A stretch of DNA of 7,328 nt from Actinomycetales bacterium UBA1416 (GTDB taxonomy: Bacteria > Actinomycetota > Actinomycetes > Actinomycetales > Actinomycetaceae), in the NCBI GenBank assembly GCA_002304945.1, contig DBPQ01000114.1:1-7328 (forward strand). The letters are read 5' to 3'. Position numbers and translations under genes: made by a program. Numbering within the stretch: position 1 is the stretch's first letter; every line of letters begins with the position of its first letter. The notes beneath the pieces were generated by a model. The model was not told the DNA's origin. It did not search any database and saw only the letters and a list, made by a program, of their open reading frames with translations. Below, one piece after another: positions 1-5,922 of the stretch.

Positions 1-1
1 A

Positions 2-829
2 CCCATGTCGCTCATGTTGCGGGCCGGGAGCGCGGGGTCCAACACCGCCGCCGATCACATCACCGTGCTCAAGGCCGCCCTGGCACAGTTGCCGGGGCAC
101 CGCCCCGGCCGGCGTCCGGGGCGGAAGGTGCTGATCCGCATCGATGGGGCGGGGTGCACCCACGACGTCGTTCAATGGTTGGAACGCCAACGATTGTCGT
201 ACTCGGTGGGCTTCACCCTGCCGGACAACACCCCTGACCTGCTGGCCCTCATCCCCGACCATGTCTGGACCCCGGCGTATGACGCGCACGATGAGATCCG
301 CGACGGCGCCTGGGTCGCCGAGCTCACCGGGCTCCTGAACCTGACAGGGTGGCCGAAGGGGATGCGGGTCATCATCCGCAAAGAACGACCGCACCCGGGG
401 GCGCAGTTGCGGTTCACGGACGTCGACGGGTGCCGCGTCACCGCGTTCGCGACCAACACCCCCACCGGTCAACTCCCCGACCTGGAACTCCGTCACCGCA
501 GGAGGGCACGGGCCGAGGACCGGATCCGCACCGCGAAGGACACCGGACTACGCGCCTTCCCACTCCAAAGCTTCGCGCAGAACTAGGTCTGGCTCGCCAT
601 CGTCACCCTCGCCGCCGAGATCACTGCGTGGATGCAGCTCCTGGCGCTGACCACGCACGAGGCCAGACGGTGGGAACCCAAACGGCTCCGGTTGCGGCTC
701 TTCACCGTCCCCGCGACGTTGGCCCGCACCGCCCGCAAGGTCGTCCTCCACCTCGCCGACCGGGCACCCTGGGCGTCCCTCGCCCAATCCGCGTTCACCA
801 CGCTGCGGGCCTACCCCGCCCCTGGTTGA
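2..829 (+). pseudogene. IS1380-family transposase, C-terminal part, amber-interrupted
   Basis: This DDE-type transposase would act on the ends of the surrounding IS element. The frame is open from the window edge, so the true start lies upstream. It shows family landmarks: AGSNTAADHI near the start, KVLIRIDGAG with its acidic residue (about 130-160), YSVGFTLP, VWTPAYDA, DGAWVAELTGLL, GWPKGMRVIIRKERPHPGAQ, and LELRHRRRARAEDRIR followed by KDTGLR. A TAG at 584-586 interrupts the frame after SFAQN. The same frame then continues with VWLAIVTLAAEITAW and RRWEPKRLRLRLF to a TGA at 827-829. As I recall the family, a Gln stands at this place (AQNQ-W), so a single CAG to TAG change explains the stop. 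The product would lack its last 80 or so residues and is probably inactive. Confidence 0.87.
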
Positions 830-987
830 CCCGCGGGCACCTGTCCCATCCCGACCAGCAACAACAACTCCCGGACCGTGGAACCGGCGCCCACCCGAGA
901 CGAGACCCGGGCAGCCCGTCGCACCCCGATGCGAGAATCGGAATCAGACCGTCACGAAGCGCCGGTCACCACCCCGCACGGCCGGCC

Positions 988-1005
988 CATGAAAGATCCG
1001 GGCTA
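988..1005 (+). repeat. IS terminal sequence, left copy (inner end)
   Basis: These are the last 18 bases of the left IS copy, CATGAAAGATCCGGGCTA. Their exact reverse complement lies at 7068-7085, where the right copy ends. Similarity between the two copies stops at this point, so it is taken as the IS terminus. The opposite terminus of each element is not in the window, so the terminal inverted repeat within one element cannot be confirmed. Confidence 0.7.
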
Positions 1006-1147
1006 ACCCAACCCACCAACGCACACAACAGCGCCACAACCGCTCAAACGGCCGGAAAGCCTGCCGAACCGGCCGGAAAATTACCGCTCAAACGGCCTGA
1101 AACTACTTGACAAAACACAATCACGCTGCGTGGGGGCCTTCCGGCGG
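1006..1147. repeat. Spacer with nested short direct repeats
   Basis: This spacer lies between the IS end and the stop codon of the HNH gene, and no gene is seen in it. It holds two nested direct repeats: CCGCTCAAACGGCC at 1040-1053 and 1084-1097, and GGCCGGAAA at 1050-1058 and 1071-1079. Right after them comes CTACTTGACAAAACAC (about 1103-1118), AT-richer than its surroundings. It contains a TTGACA hexamer (1107-1112) but no partner -10 box. The stretch could be the worn remnant of another mobile element or the 3' region of the HNH gene; the sequence does not decide. Confidence 0.5.
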
Positions 1148-1873
1148 TCAGCGGGGCAGCGGTTCGGCCGGGCACGCCGTGAGGAGGCGTACGAGGGCGT
1201 CCTGCTCCGCCTGCGTCACCCACAGCCCGTAGGCGTGCTTGACCGCCACGATCCGCGCCGCGTAGGCGCACCGGTAGGGCTTGTTCGGGGGGAGCCAGGT
1301 GGCGGCGTCGCCGTCACCCTTCTGCTGGTTCAGCGGGCCGCTGACGGCGAGGAGGTTCAGCGGGTCGTTGGCGAACCGCACGCGGGTGGCGCCGTCCCAC
1401 GCCTGCGCGCCCTTCTGCCACGCGTCCCCCAGCGCGACGACGTGGTCGATCTGGATCTCCGCGCTCGTGGTGCTGCCACGCTGGAACGGGATGAGGTCCC
1501 CGCTGTACGGGTCCTCGAGGAGGCCGGAGAGCACCACGCAGCCCTGGGTCCCGGGCTCGACCGTGGTGGCACCGAGGTCACGGGCGAGGATGTCATTGCG
1601 GGTGTCGCAGCCGTTGCGGTCCGTGTCCACCCACCCGCCGCCGAACAGGTCCCGGTCGTACCCGGTGCGCGGGGCCCGGCCCTTCACGGTGAGGGCGTGC
1701 GCTGCCTCCAGGGCCGTGGCGTGGGTGGCGACCCCGCGGGAGGCGATGGCGGCCGTCACGGTGGGACCGGACGCGGGCTCGGGGTCGCTCGCCGTGCGCG
1801 TGCACCCGGCGGACGCCGTCAGGGCGAGGAGGGCGAGGACGGCGGCCATGGATCCTCGCCGGGGGTGGTCCAC
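1148..1873 (-). CDS. Secreted HNH endonuclease family lipoprotein (DUF1524-type)
   Basis: This is a predicted extracytoplasmic nuclease of the HNH/DUF1524 type, 241 residues from the GTG at 1873. That start has AGGA seven bases upstream and gives a proper export signal: RR in the N-region, a hydrophobic stretch AAVLALLALTA, then SAGC with Cys24 as probable lipid-anchored residue. An ATG eight codons in (1849) would lose the positive charges. The HNH core is visible: IDHVVAL (142-148, Asp143-His144), FANDPLNLLAV (168-177) and NQQKGD (182-187). The upstream YDRDLFGGGWVDTDRNGCDTRNDIL segment is typical of actinobacterial members. Four cysteines remain in the mature chain after the anchor (89, 112, 202, 234), enough for two disulfides. 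It lies 41 bases downstream of the EEP gene on the same strand and may be co-transcribed. Substrate is unknown; non-specific extracellular DNA or RNA cleavage is inference. Confidence 0.85.
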   Translation of the reverse strand: MDHPRRGSMAAVLALLALTASAGCTRTASDPEPASGPTVTAAIASRGVATHATALEAAHALTVKGRAPRTGYDRDLFGGGWVDTDRNGCDTRNDILARDLGATTVEPGTQGCVVLSGLLEDPYSGDLIPFQRGSTTSAEIQIDHVVALGDAWQKGAQAWDGATRVRFANDPLNLLAVSGPLNQQKGDGDAATWLPPNKPYRCAYAARIVAVKHAYGLWVTQAEQDALVRLLTACPAEPLPR

Positions 1874-1914
1874 ACCGTGATCCTGCCACGGGGCGCCCAC
1901 AGGTGGGGCGATGG

Positions 1915-2877
1915 TCAAGGCACGAGCCGGACCACCAGGCCGAGGTGGGGATTCCTCCCGGCACGGAAGGTCTCCACGTCAGCGGCGTGCACCGGTCCCG
2001 AGACGAGGGCGTGGTCGATCGTGAGCAGCGGTGGGAGCCCGCGCGCGGGAGGGAAGGTGGGGAGCCATCCGGAGCGGGACTGCTCGGCGGCGTCGGCGAG
2101 GCCCGAGTCCAGCAGGTCGCGGAAGGGGAGGTGCTCGCGCGTGGCGTTGAAGTCCCCGATCAGGACTGCGCCCTCGTCGAGGTGGGGCAGAGCCACGTCG
2201 CCTGCACGCGCGATCGCTGCGCGCCACGCCGCGACGCCCTCCAGCGGTGTCGGGGCGTCCACCGGGACCACCACCAGCGCGCCGTCGTCCATTTCCACGC
2301 GCACCACCGGCTGGGAGGTGGGCTCCGCCGTCAGGTCCTCGAGGGGATACGTGGACGCCACGAGCGTGCCGCAGCCCGTGGCGGCGGTCCCCGGCCAGGC
2401 GAGCACGCGCGCACCCTCGCCGAGCCAGGCTTCATCGGCCAGGCGCTCGCGAGTGTAGGGGTCGGCGCCCTGGAGGATCAGGACATCCGGCTGGTGCAGC
2501 CCCACCTGCTCGGCGAGGGCCGAGAGGGACTCCCCATCGCAGCGCAGGTTGATGGACATGACGGTGACGGCGTCGTCGGGCACGTCAGCTCGTGGTCCCG
2601 GCCAGGAGGGCGTGGTCCACGCCACCTGGAGGGCGAGGCCGGCGAGGGCGGGCAGGGCGAGGATCCGGCCCCACCGCCGGCCCGCAATGAGGAACAGCAC
2701 GGCGGCTGCCAGCCACGCGACGATGCCGAGTGGGACCAGTGCGGCCGCTGCGGCCGTCAGGGGAGTGGCGAACTGGAGGGCCGGCAGTTCGTGGAGCACC
2801 ACCGCGCCCGAGCCGGCGAGGACGAGCAGCCAGGCAAGCCCCAGGGCGCCGGTGCGCAGGGGACTCCGCCTGACCAT
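1915..2877 (-). CDS. Membrane-anchored endonuclease/exonuclease/phosphatase (EEP) family protein
   Basis: This 320-residue protein has three N-terminal membrane segments (about 11-30, 38-65 and 71-88) after a basic start (MVRRSPLR). That topology places the EEP domain (about 103-320) outside the cell. EEP landmarks are MSINLR (107-112, Asn110), GDFNAT (241-246, Asp242/Asn244) and TIDHAL (286-291, Asp288-His289). Two usual active-site positions differ: the metal-binding Glu of the LQE motif is Gly137 (ILQGADP), and the final S-D-H is N-P-H (309-311). It may therefore be weakly active or act on an unusual phosphodiester. The ATG at 2877 is chosen because GGAG (2887-2884) lies six bases ahead; an ATG at 2889 is in frame but has no good ribosome site. 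It is first of an apparent two-gene unit with the HNH gene. Family members cleave nucleic acids, phospholipids or inositol phosphates; the substrate here is unknown. Confidence 0.85.
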   Translation of the reverse strand: MVRRSPLRTGALGLAWLLVLAGSGAVVLHELPALQFATPLTAAAAALVPLGIVAWLAAAVLFLIAGRRWGRILALPALAGLALQVAWTTPSWPGPRADVPDDAVTVMSINLRCDGESLSALAEQVGLHQPDVLILQGADPYTRERLADEAWLGEGARVLAWPGTAATGCGTLVASTYPLEDLTAEPTSQPVVRVEMDDGALVVVPVDAPTPLEGVAAWRAAIARAGDVALPHLDEGAVLIGDFNATREHLPFRDLLDSGLADAAEQSRSGWLPTFPPARGLPPLLTIDHALVSGPVHAADVETFRAGRNPHLGLVVRLVP

Positions 2878-3013
2878 CGGCTGCTCCATGCCGACCAGTC
2901 TGCCCCAGGCCGTGACCGCACGCTGCGGACGGCGTCGAGGGCTTCACGAATGCTGGAGGTGGCGCGGGAATTCCGAGAATAGTCACATCAATGGAATTGC
3001 TCGGTGCCGCTTC

Positions 3014-3050
3014 TGAATGAGACCCGTGTGAGTGATATCCCATCATTCAC
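3014..3050. promoter_or_regulatory. Cluster of TGARTGA motifs, possible operator
   Basis: In the divergent region between the EEP and dehydratase genes, TGAATGA (3014-3020) and TGAGTGA (3029-3035) are direct near-copies. TCATTCA (3043-3049) is the exact inverse of the first. GTGAGTGAT (3028-3036) and ATCATTCAC (3042-3050) form a nine-pair inverted repeat around a five-base loop, with one G-T pair. The stretch is clearly AT-richer than the genes on either side. A regulator-binding site or a leader hairpin are both possible; no known operator is recognised. Confidence 0.35.
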
Positions 3051-3053
3051 TTC

Positions 3054-3094
3054 CAGCTTGGGGGTTCCCAAAACTGGTGTTGACGTTGTAGAAC
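3054..3094 (+). promoter_or_regulatory. Candidate promoter with overlapping dyad, upstream of the dehydratase gene
   Basis: A dyad CAG-c-TTGGG-ggtt-CCCAA-aa-CTG spans 3054-3076. It overlaps a weak -35-like TTCCCA (3065-3070), which lies 18 bases from a -10-like TAGAAC (3089-3094). Each box matches four of six consensus bases. The placement, about 75 bases before the GTG start at 3171, fits a promoter for the polysaccharide gene whose -35 region could be covered by a dimeric regulator. A TTGACG at 3080-3085 has no matching -10 box. This is inference from weak motifs. Confidence 0.25.
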
Positions 3095-3095
3095 A

Positions 3096-3140
3096 GGGGA
3101 GGGAGGAAGACCGCGCGCAGGGGGGCTGCGTCCCCCTCCC
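3096..3140 (+). promoter_or_regulatory. GC-rich leader hairpin ahead of the dehydratase gene
   Basis: A purine-rich run (GGGGAGGGAGGAAG from 3096) can pair with the pyrimidine-rich TCCCCCTCCC at 3131-3140. Alternatively, GGGGG (3121-3125) can pair with CCCCC (3132-3136) around CTGCGT. The two pairings compete for the same C-rich strand. If the promoter is just upstream, this lies in the 5' leader about 30 bases before the ribosome site AGGGAG (3157-3162). A regulatory role is unproven. Confidence 0.2.
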
Positions 3141-3170
3141 GTCCGTGTCGCCGACCAGGGAGACCCCCAA

Positions 3171-4963
3171 GTGCCGTTCCCGACCCACTCCGCCGCACGC
3201 ATGAACGCGCGCCGTCTCGGGGTGGCCCTCTACGACGTCGCCGTCTGGTTCGTGGCCACCATCGCCATGACTGGGGCGCGCTACGACTTCGCGCTGAAGC
3301 GCGTCCAGTGGGAGGCGGCCCTCGGCTACGCGCTCTGGGCGAGCCTCCTCATGCTGGCCCTCGGCTACGCCAGCGGCCTGTACCGGGGCCACTTCCGGTG
3401 GGGCAGCTTCACCGAGGCGTTCCGGCTGGGGGCCGCGGCCCTGGTCATCACGATCGCGGTGGGGCTCGGGTTCATCTTCCTCGTCGACGACTTCCCCGCC
3501 GGCCTCGCCGCCTCCGTCCCACCGCTGGCGCTGCTCCTCATGGCGGCCGCCCGCTGGCTGATCCGTGCGTTGTCCGACAACCCCGTGGCCATCGAGCCTG
3601 AGGACGCCGCCCCCGCCCTGATCTACGGAGCCGGCGTGATCGGGGGCCAGATCGCACAGTCGGTCCGGACCTCCACGGACACCGAGTTCAAGATCGTGGG
3701 CTTCCTCGACGACGACCCGTGGAAGCGGAACCTCCGGCTCGAGGGCTCCAGGGTGCTCGGGACCGGTGCCGATCTGGAAGTCGTTGCGCTGCAGACCGGC
3801 GCCACCACGGTGATCCTCTCGATCACCACCGCCAACCAGCGCTTCGTCCGGTCCCTCACGGCCCGCACCGACGCCGCGGGCCTCCGGCTCCTCATCGTCC
3901 CCCGCGTGGACGAGATCATGCGTTCCGGGAGCCCTGTCAACCTGAGTCAGCTCCATGAGGTGAAGGTCGAGGACCTGCTCGGACGCCGGCCGATCCACAC
4001 GGACCTCGGGGCGATAGCCGACTACCTCTCCAACAAGGTGGTGCTGATCACCGGTGCGGGGGGGGATCGATCGGTTCCGAGCTGGCCCGCCAGGTGCACA
4101 AGTTCGGGCCGAAGGAGCTCGTTTTGCTGGACCGGGACGAGTCCGGCCTCCACTCCGTGCAACTCTCCGTCTACGGCCGCGGTCTCCTCGACACACCGGA
4201 CATCGTGCTCGCGGACATCCGCGAATCGGCCGTGCTCGATGAGGTCTTCGCCCTGCACAAGCCGGACGTGGTCTTCCATGCAGCTGCGCTGAAGCACCTC
4301 CCCATGCTCGAGCAGTACCCGGCCGAGGGCTGGAAGACCAACGTGCTGGGCACGCTGAACGTCCTGGACGCGGCCAAGAAGCACGGAGTGAAGCACTTCG
4401 TGAACATTTCCACCGACAAGGCGGCCGATGCCACCTCGGTGCTCGGCAAGACCAAGCGGCTCGCCGAGGAACTGACCGCCTCGTTCGCGGCTGACGGGAG
4501 TGGCACCTACCTCTCCGTGCGGTTCGGCAACGTGCTCGGATCCCGGGGCTCCATGCTCCACACCTTCACCTCCCAGATCACGGCGGGTGGCCCGGTGACC
4601 GTGACTCACCCCGAGATAACCCGCTTCTTCATGACCATCCCCGAGGCCTGTGAGCTGGTCATCCAAGCGGGTGCGATCGGGGACCCTGGCGACGTCCTCG
4701 TGCTCGACATGGGGTCCCCCATCAGGATCCTCGACGTTGCCAAGCGCCTCATCGCAGAATCGGGCAAGGACATCGAGATCGTCTTCACCGGCCTGCGGAA
4801 TGGGGAGAAGCTTCACGAGGTGCTGTTCTCCGACGGGGAGGAACGCACCCCCACCTCCCACCCCTTCATCACGCACGTCCAGGTCCCACCGATCCGCAGA
4901 AGTTCCGTGCTGGACGGGTCCCTGGCCGCGCTCGAACTCGGGATCTGGGACATCAAGATCTGA
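3171..4963 (+). pseudogene. Membrane-bound NDP-sugar 4,6-dehydratase/epimerase (CapD/WbpM/FlaA1-like), frameshifted at a G8 tract
   Basis: Family members convert UDP-HexNAc to 4-keto-6-deoxy or epimerised sugars for capsule, O-antigen or glycoprotein glycans at the inner membrane face. The GTG start has AGGGAG eight bases ahead. Four membrane helices (about 16-35, 50-70, 87-106, 113-130) precede a first Rossmann fold with IYGAGVIGG (about 150) and FLDDDPWKR. The catalytic SDR fold starts at VVLITGAGG (about 290). Here the frame breaks in eight G (4058-4065); frame zero then runs off to a TGA at 4290-4292, giving 373 residues. The other frame continues with SIGSELARQVHKFG, DRDESGLHS, HAAALKHLPMLEQYP, NISTDKA, SVLGKTKRLAEE, VRFGNVLGSRGS and GEKLHEVLFSDGEE. 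Six G would restore a 596-residue protein with the canonical GAGGSIGS loop. The downstream half has no plausible start that keeps this loop. It may be a phase-off gene, a decayed gene or a sequence error. Confidence 0.88.
4058..4065 (+). repeat. G8 mononucleotide tract inside the dehydratase gene
   Basis: Eight consecutive G interrupt the reading frame within the glycine-rich NAD(P)-binding loop codons. Six G encode the family-typical A-G-G-S-I-G-S; the two extra bases shift the frame. Nine G would also restore the frame but add one Gly and change the loop spacing. Long G or C tracts are known sites of slipped-strand mispairing in surface polysaccharide genes of other bacteria; whether that happens here is inference. 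Confidence 0.8.
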
Positions 4964-4975
4964 GGTTGTGGGCGG

Positions 4976-5806
4976 TCAACCGGTGGCGGACCACTTCCGG
5001 CTGAGGTACGCGAGGCCTGGGCCCGTATTCGTTCGGAAGGACTGGTAGCGCGCATCGAACTTCGGCTGGGCGTGCAGGCAGTGGAAGGCGGGGTCCTGCA
5101 CGGTCAGGAGCACGCCGTGGGCGCGCGTGAAGAAGTCATTGTGGTCCACCCGCTTCAGGTTCTCATCCCATCCCACGTCACGGACCCGCGCCGTGCGGCC
5201 GATCCAGAACTGGGGCACCTTGTGGACCACGGCGAGGCCGCCGACGAGGCTGCCCGCCGGGCGGACCGGCTCTCCCGGGTACGCGAAGAGGCGCGCGGTG
5301 GAGTAGTCCACCACCTGGAGGAGCGGCAGGTTGACCACCGCCCCGCCCACGAGGTCCACCTCCGGGTCGCGGTGCAGGTACGTCACCACCCGGTTCAGGT
5401 CCAGGTCCGGGGTGAACACGAAATCGTCGTCCACGGACATCACGAACTCCGTGGCCACCTCGGCGAGCGCGGCGTTGCGGCCGCGGGCCACCCCCGAGTC
5501 GAAGGGGAGTTCGACGACGTGGACGGCGAGGTCGTCATAGGACTGCGGGGTGCGCGAGTCGTCCGCCACGATCACCGGGCCGTCGAAGACGTGCCGCAGG
5601 CTCCTCACCATCCGCCGCGCGCTCCCCGGCCGTTCGAAGGTCTTCGCGATGACGGTGAGCCCCGGGACGGTGCGGTTCGGCGTGGGGTGGCGCCGTCCGG
5701 CGAAGGTGAACCAGGCGATCTCCGCGCGGGAGACGGCGTCGTACCCCAGCCGCAGGGGCGCCCCGAGGGGGCCCCGCGCGATGCGGGCGAGGTCACGGCG
5801 TCCCAT
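4976..5806 (-). CDS. GT-A-fold glycosyltransferase, GT2/GT12-like (beta-1,4-GalNAc-transferase resembling)
   Basis: This 276-residue protein has no signal peptide or clear membrane helix, so it is probably cytoplasmic and acts on a lipid-linked or nucleotide-linked glycan. GT-A landmarks in order: TVIAKTFERP (51-60), VIVADDSRTP (78-87), FDSGVARGRNAAL (102-114), FVMSVDDDFVFTPD (121-134, DDD at 126-128 for metal and nucleotide sugar), DLVGGAVVNL (151-160), and VGWDENLKRVDHNDFF (211-226) with the Asp/His typical of the acceptor side. RYQSFRTNT lies at 253-261. From memory, this series follows animal GM2/GD2-synthase type enzymes closely (WVDDDF, RLQRVAHSEFF, YNTYRSNT). The donor may thus be UDP-GalNAc, but that is inference. 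An ATG at 5806 follows a GTG at 5809; both have only a weak GGGG ribosome site. It ends 12 bases from the dehydratase stop, convergently, and diverges from the LCP gene. Confidence 0.85.
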   Translation of the reverse strand: MGRRDLARIARGPLGAPLRLGYDAVSRAEIAWFTFAGRRHPTPNRTVPGLTVIAKTFERPGSARRMVRSLRHVFDGPVIVADDSRTPQSYDDLAVHVVELPFDSGVARGRNAALAEVATEFVMSVDDDFVFTPDLDLNRVVTYLHRDPEVDLVGGAVVNLPLLQVVDYSTARLFAYPGEPVRPAGSLVGGLAVVHKVPQFWIGRTARVRDVGWDENLKRVDHNDFFTRAHGVLLTVQDPAFHCLHAQPKFDARYQSFRTNTGPGLAYLSRKWSATG

Positions 5807-5890
5807 CACCCCGCCAGCCTAGCGGTGGGGGAGGTGGGGAGCGCCCGGGGTGCGGCTGGACGCGGTGAGGGTCGGCCGCGTTCGCGCGCC

Positions 5891-5896
5891 TATAGT
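5891..5896 (+). promoter_or_regulatory. Candidate -10 box for the LCP gene
   Basis: TATAGT stands out in very GC-rich sequence 26 bases before the GTG start at 5923, leaving a leader of about 20 bases with the GGAGG ribosome site. It fits the TANNNT pattern of actinobacterial -10 boxes. No convincing -35 hexamer is seen 16-18 bases upstream. The rest of the 5807-5922 spacer between the divergent genes shows nothing else. Confidence 0.45.
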
Positions 5897-5922
5897 TGGG
5901 GAAGCACCAGTGGGAGGACCAG

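Larger units (their letters stand above)
1..1005 (+). mobile_element. IS1380-family insertion sequence, left copy, 3' part
   Basis: This is the 3' part of an IS1380-family element that begins upstream of the window. It holds the C-terminal part of a transposase and then a non-coding tail of about 176 bases. The right boundary is set by comparison with the inverted copy at the far end of the window: the two match through the sequence ending GATCCGGGCTA at 1005 and differ completely beyond it. The tail carries a small hairpin (CCGAT at 926-930, ATCGG at 937-941) kept in the other copy. The left end and the target duplication are outside the window. The family call rests on transposase motifs recalled from memory; the boundary is seen directly. 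Confidence 0.87.

Noticed and set aside
1107..1112. TTGACA as a promoter -35 box
   Set aside because: There is no -10-like sequence 16-19 bases downstream, and it would point antisense into the end of the HNH gene.
1130..2458. Long plus-strand open frame opposite the HNH and EEP genes
   Set aside because: It is an antisense shadow typical of high-GC DNA: Gly/Arg/Val-rich, no recognisable motif, and the opposite strand has clear domains and start sites.
2988..4196. Minus-strand 402-residue open frame opposite the dehydratase gene
   Set aside because: Its composition is charged and low in complexity, it spans the regulatory spacer, and the plus strand carries clear membrane and Rossmann motifs.
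4094..4963. Downstream dehydratase frame as a separate gene starting at GTG 4094
   Set aside because: That start would drop the NAD(P)-binding glycine loop; the residues continue the upstream half exactly across the G tract, so it is one broken gene.
4964..4975. Shared terminator between the convergent dehydratase and glycosyltransferase genes
   Set aside because: The gap is only 12 bases and no hairpin with a T run is seen there.
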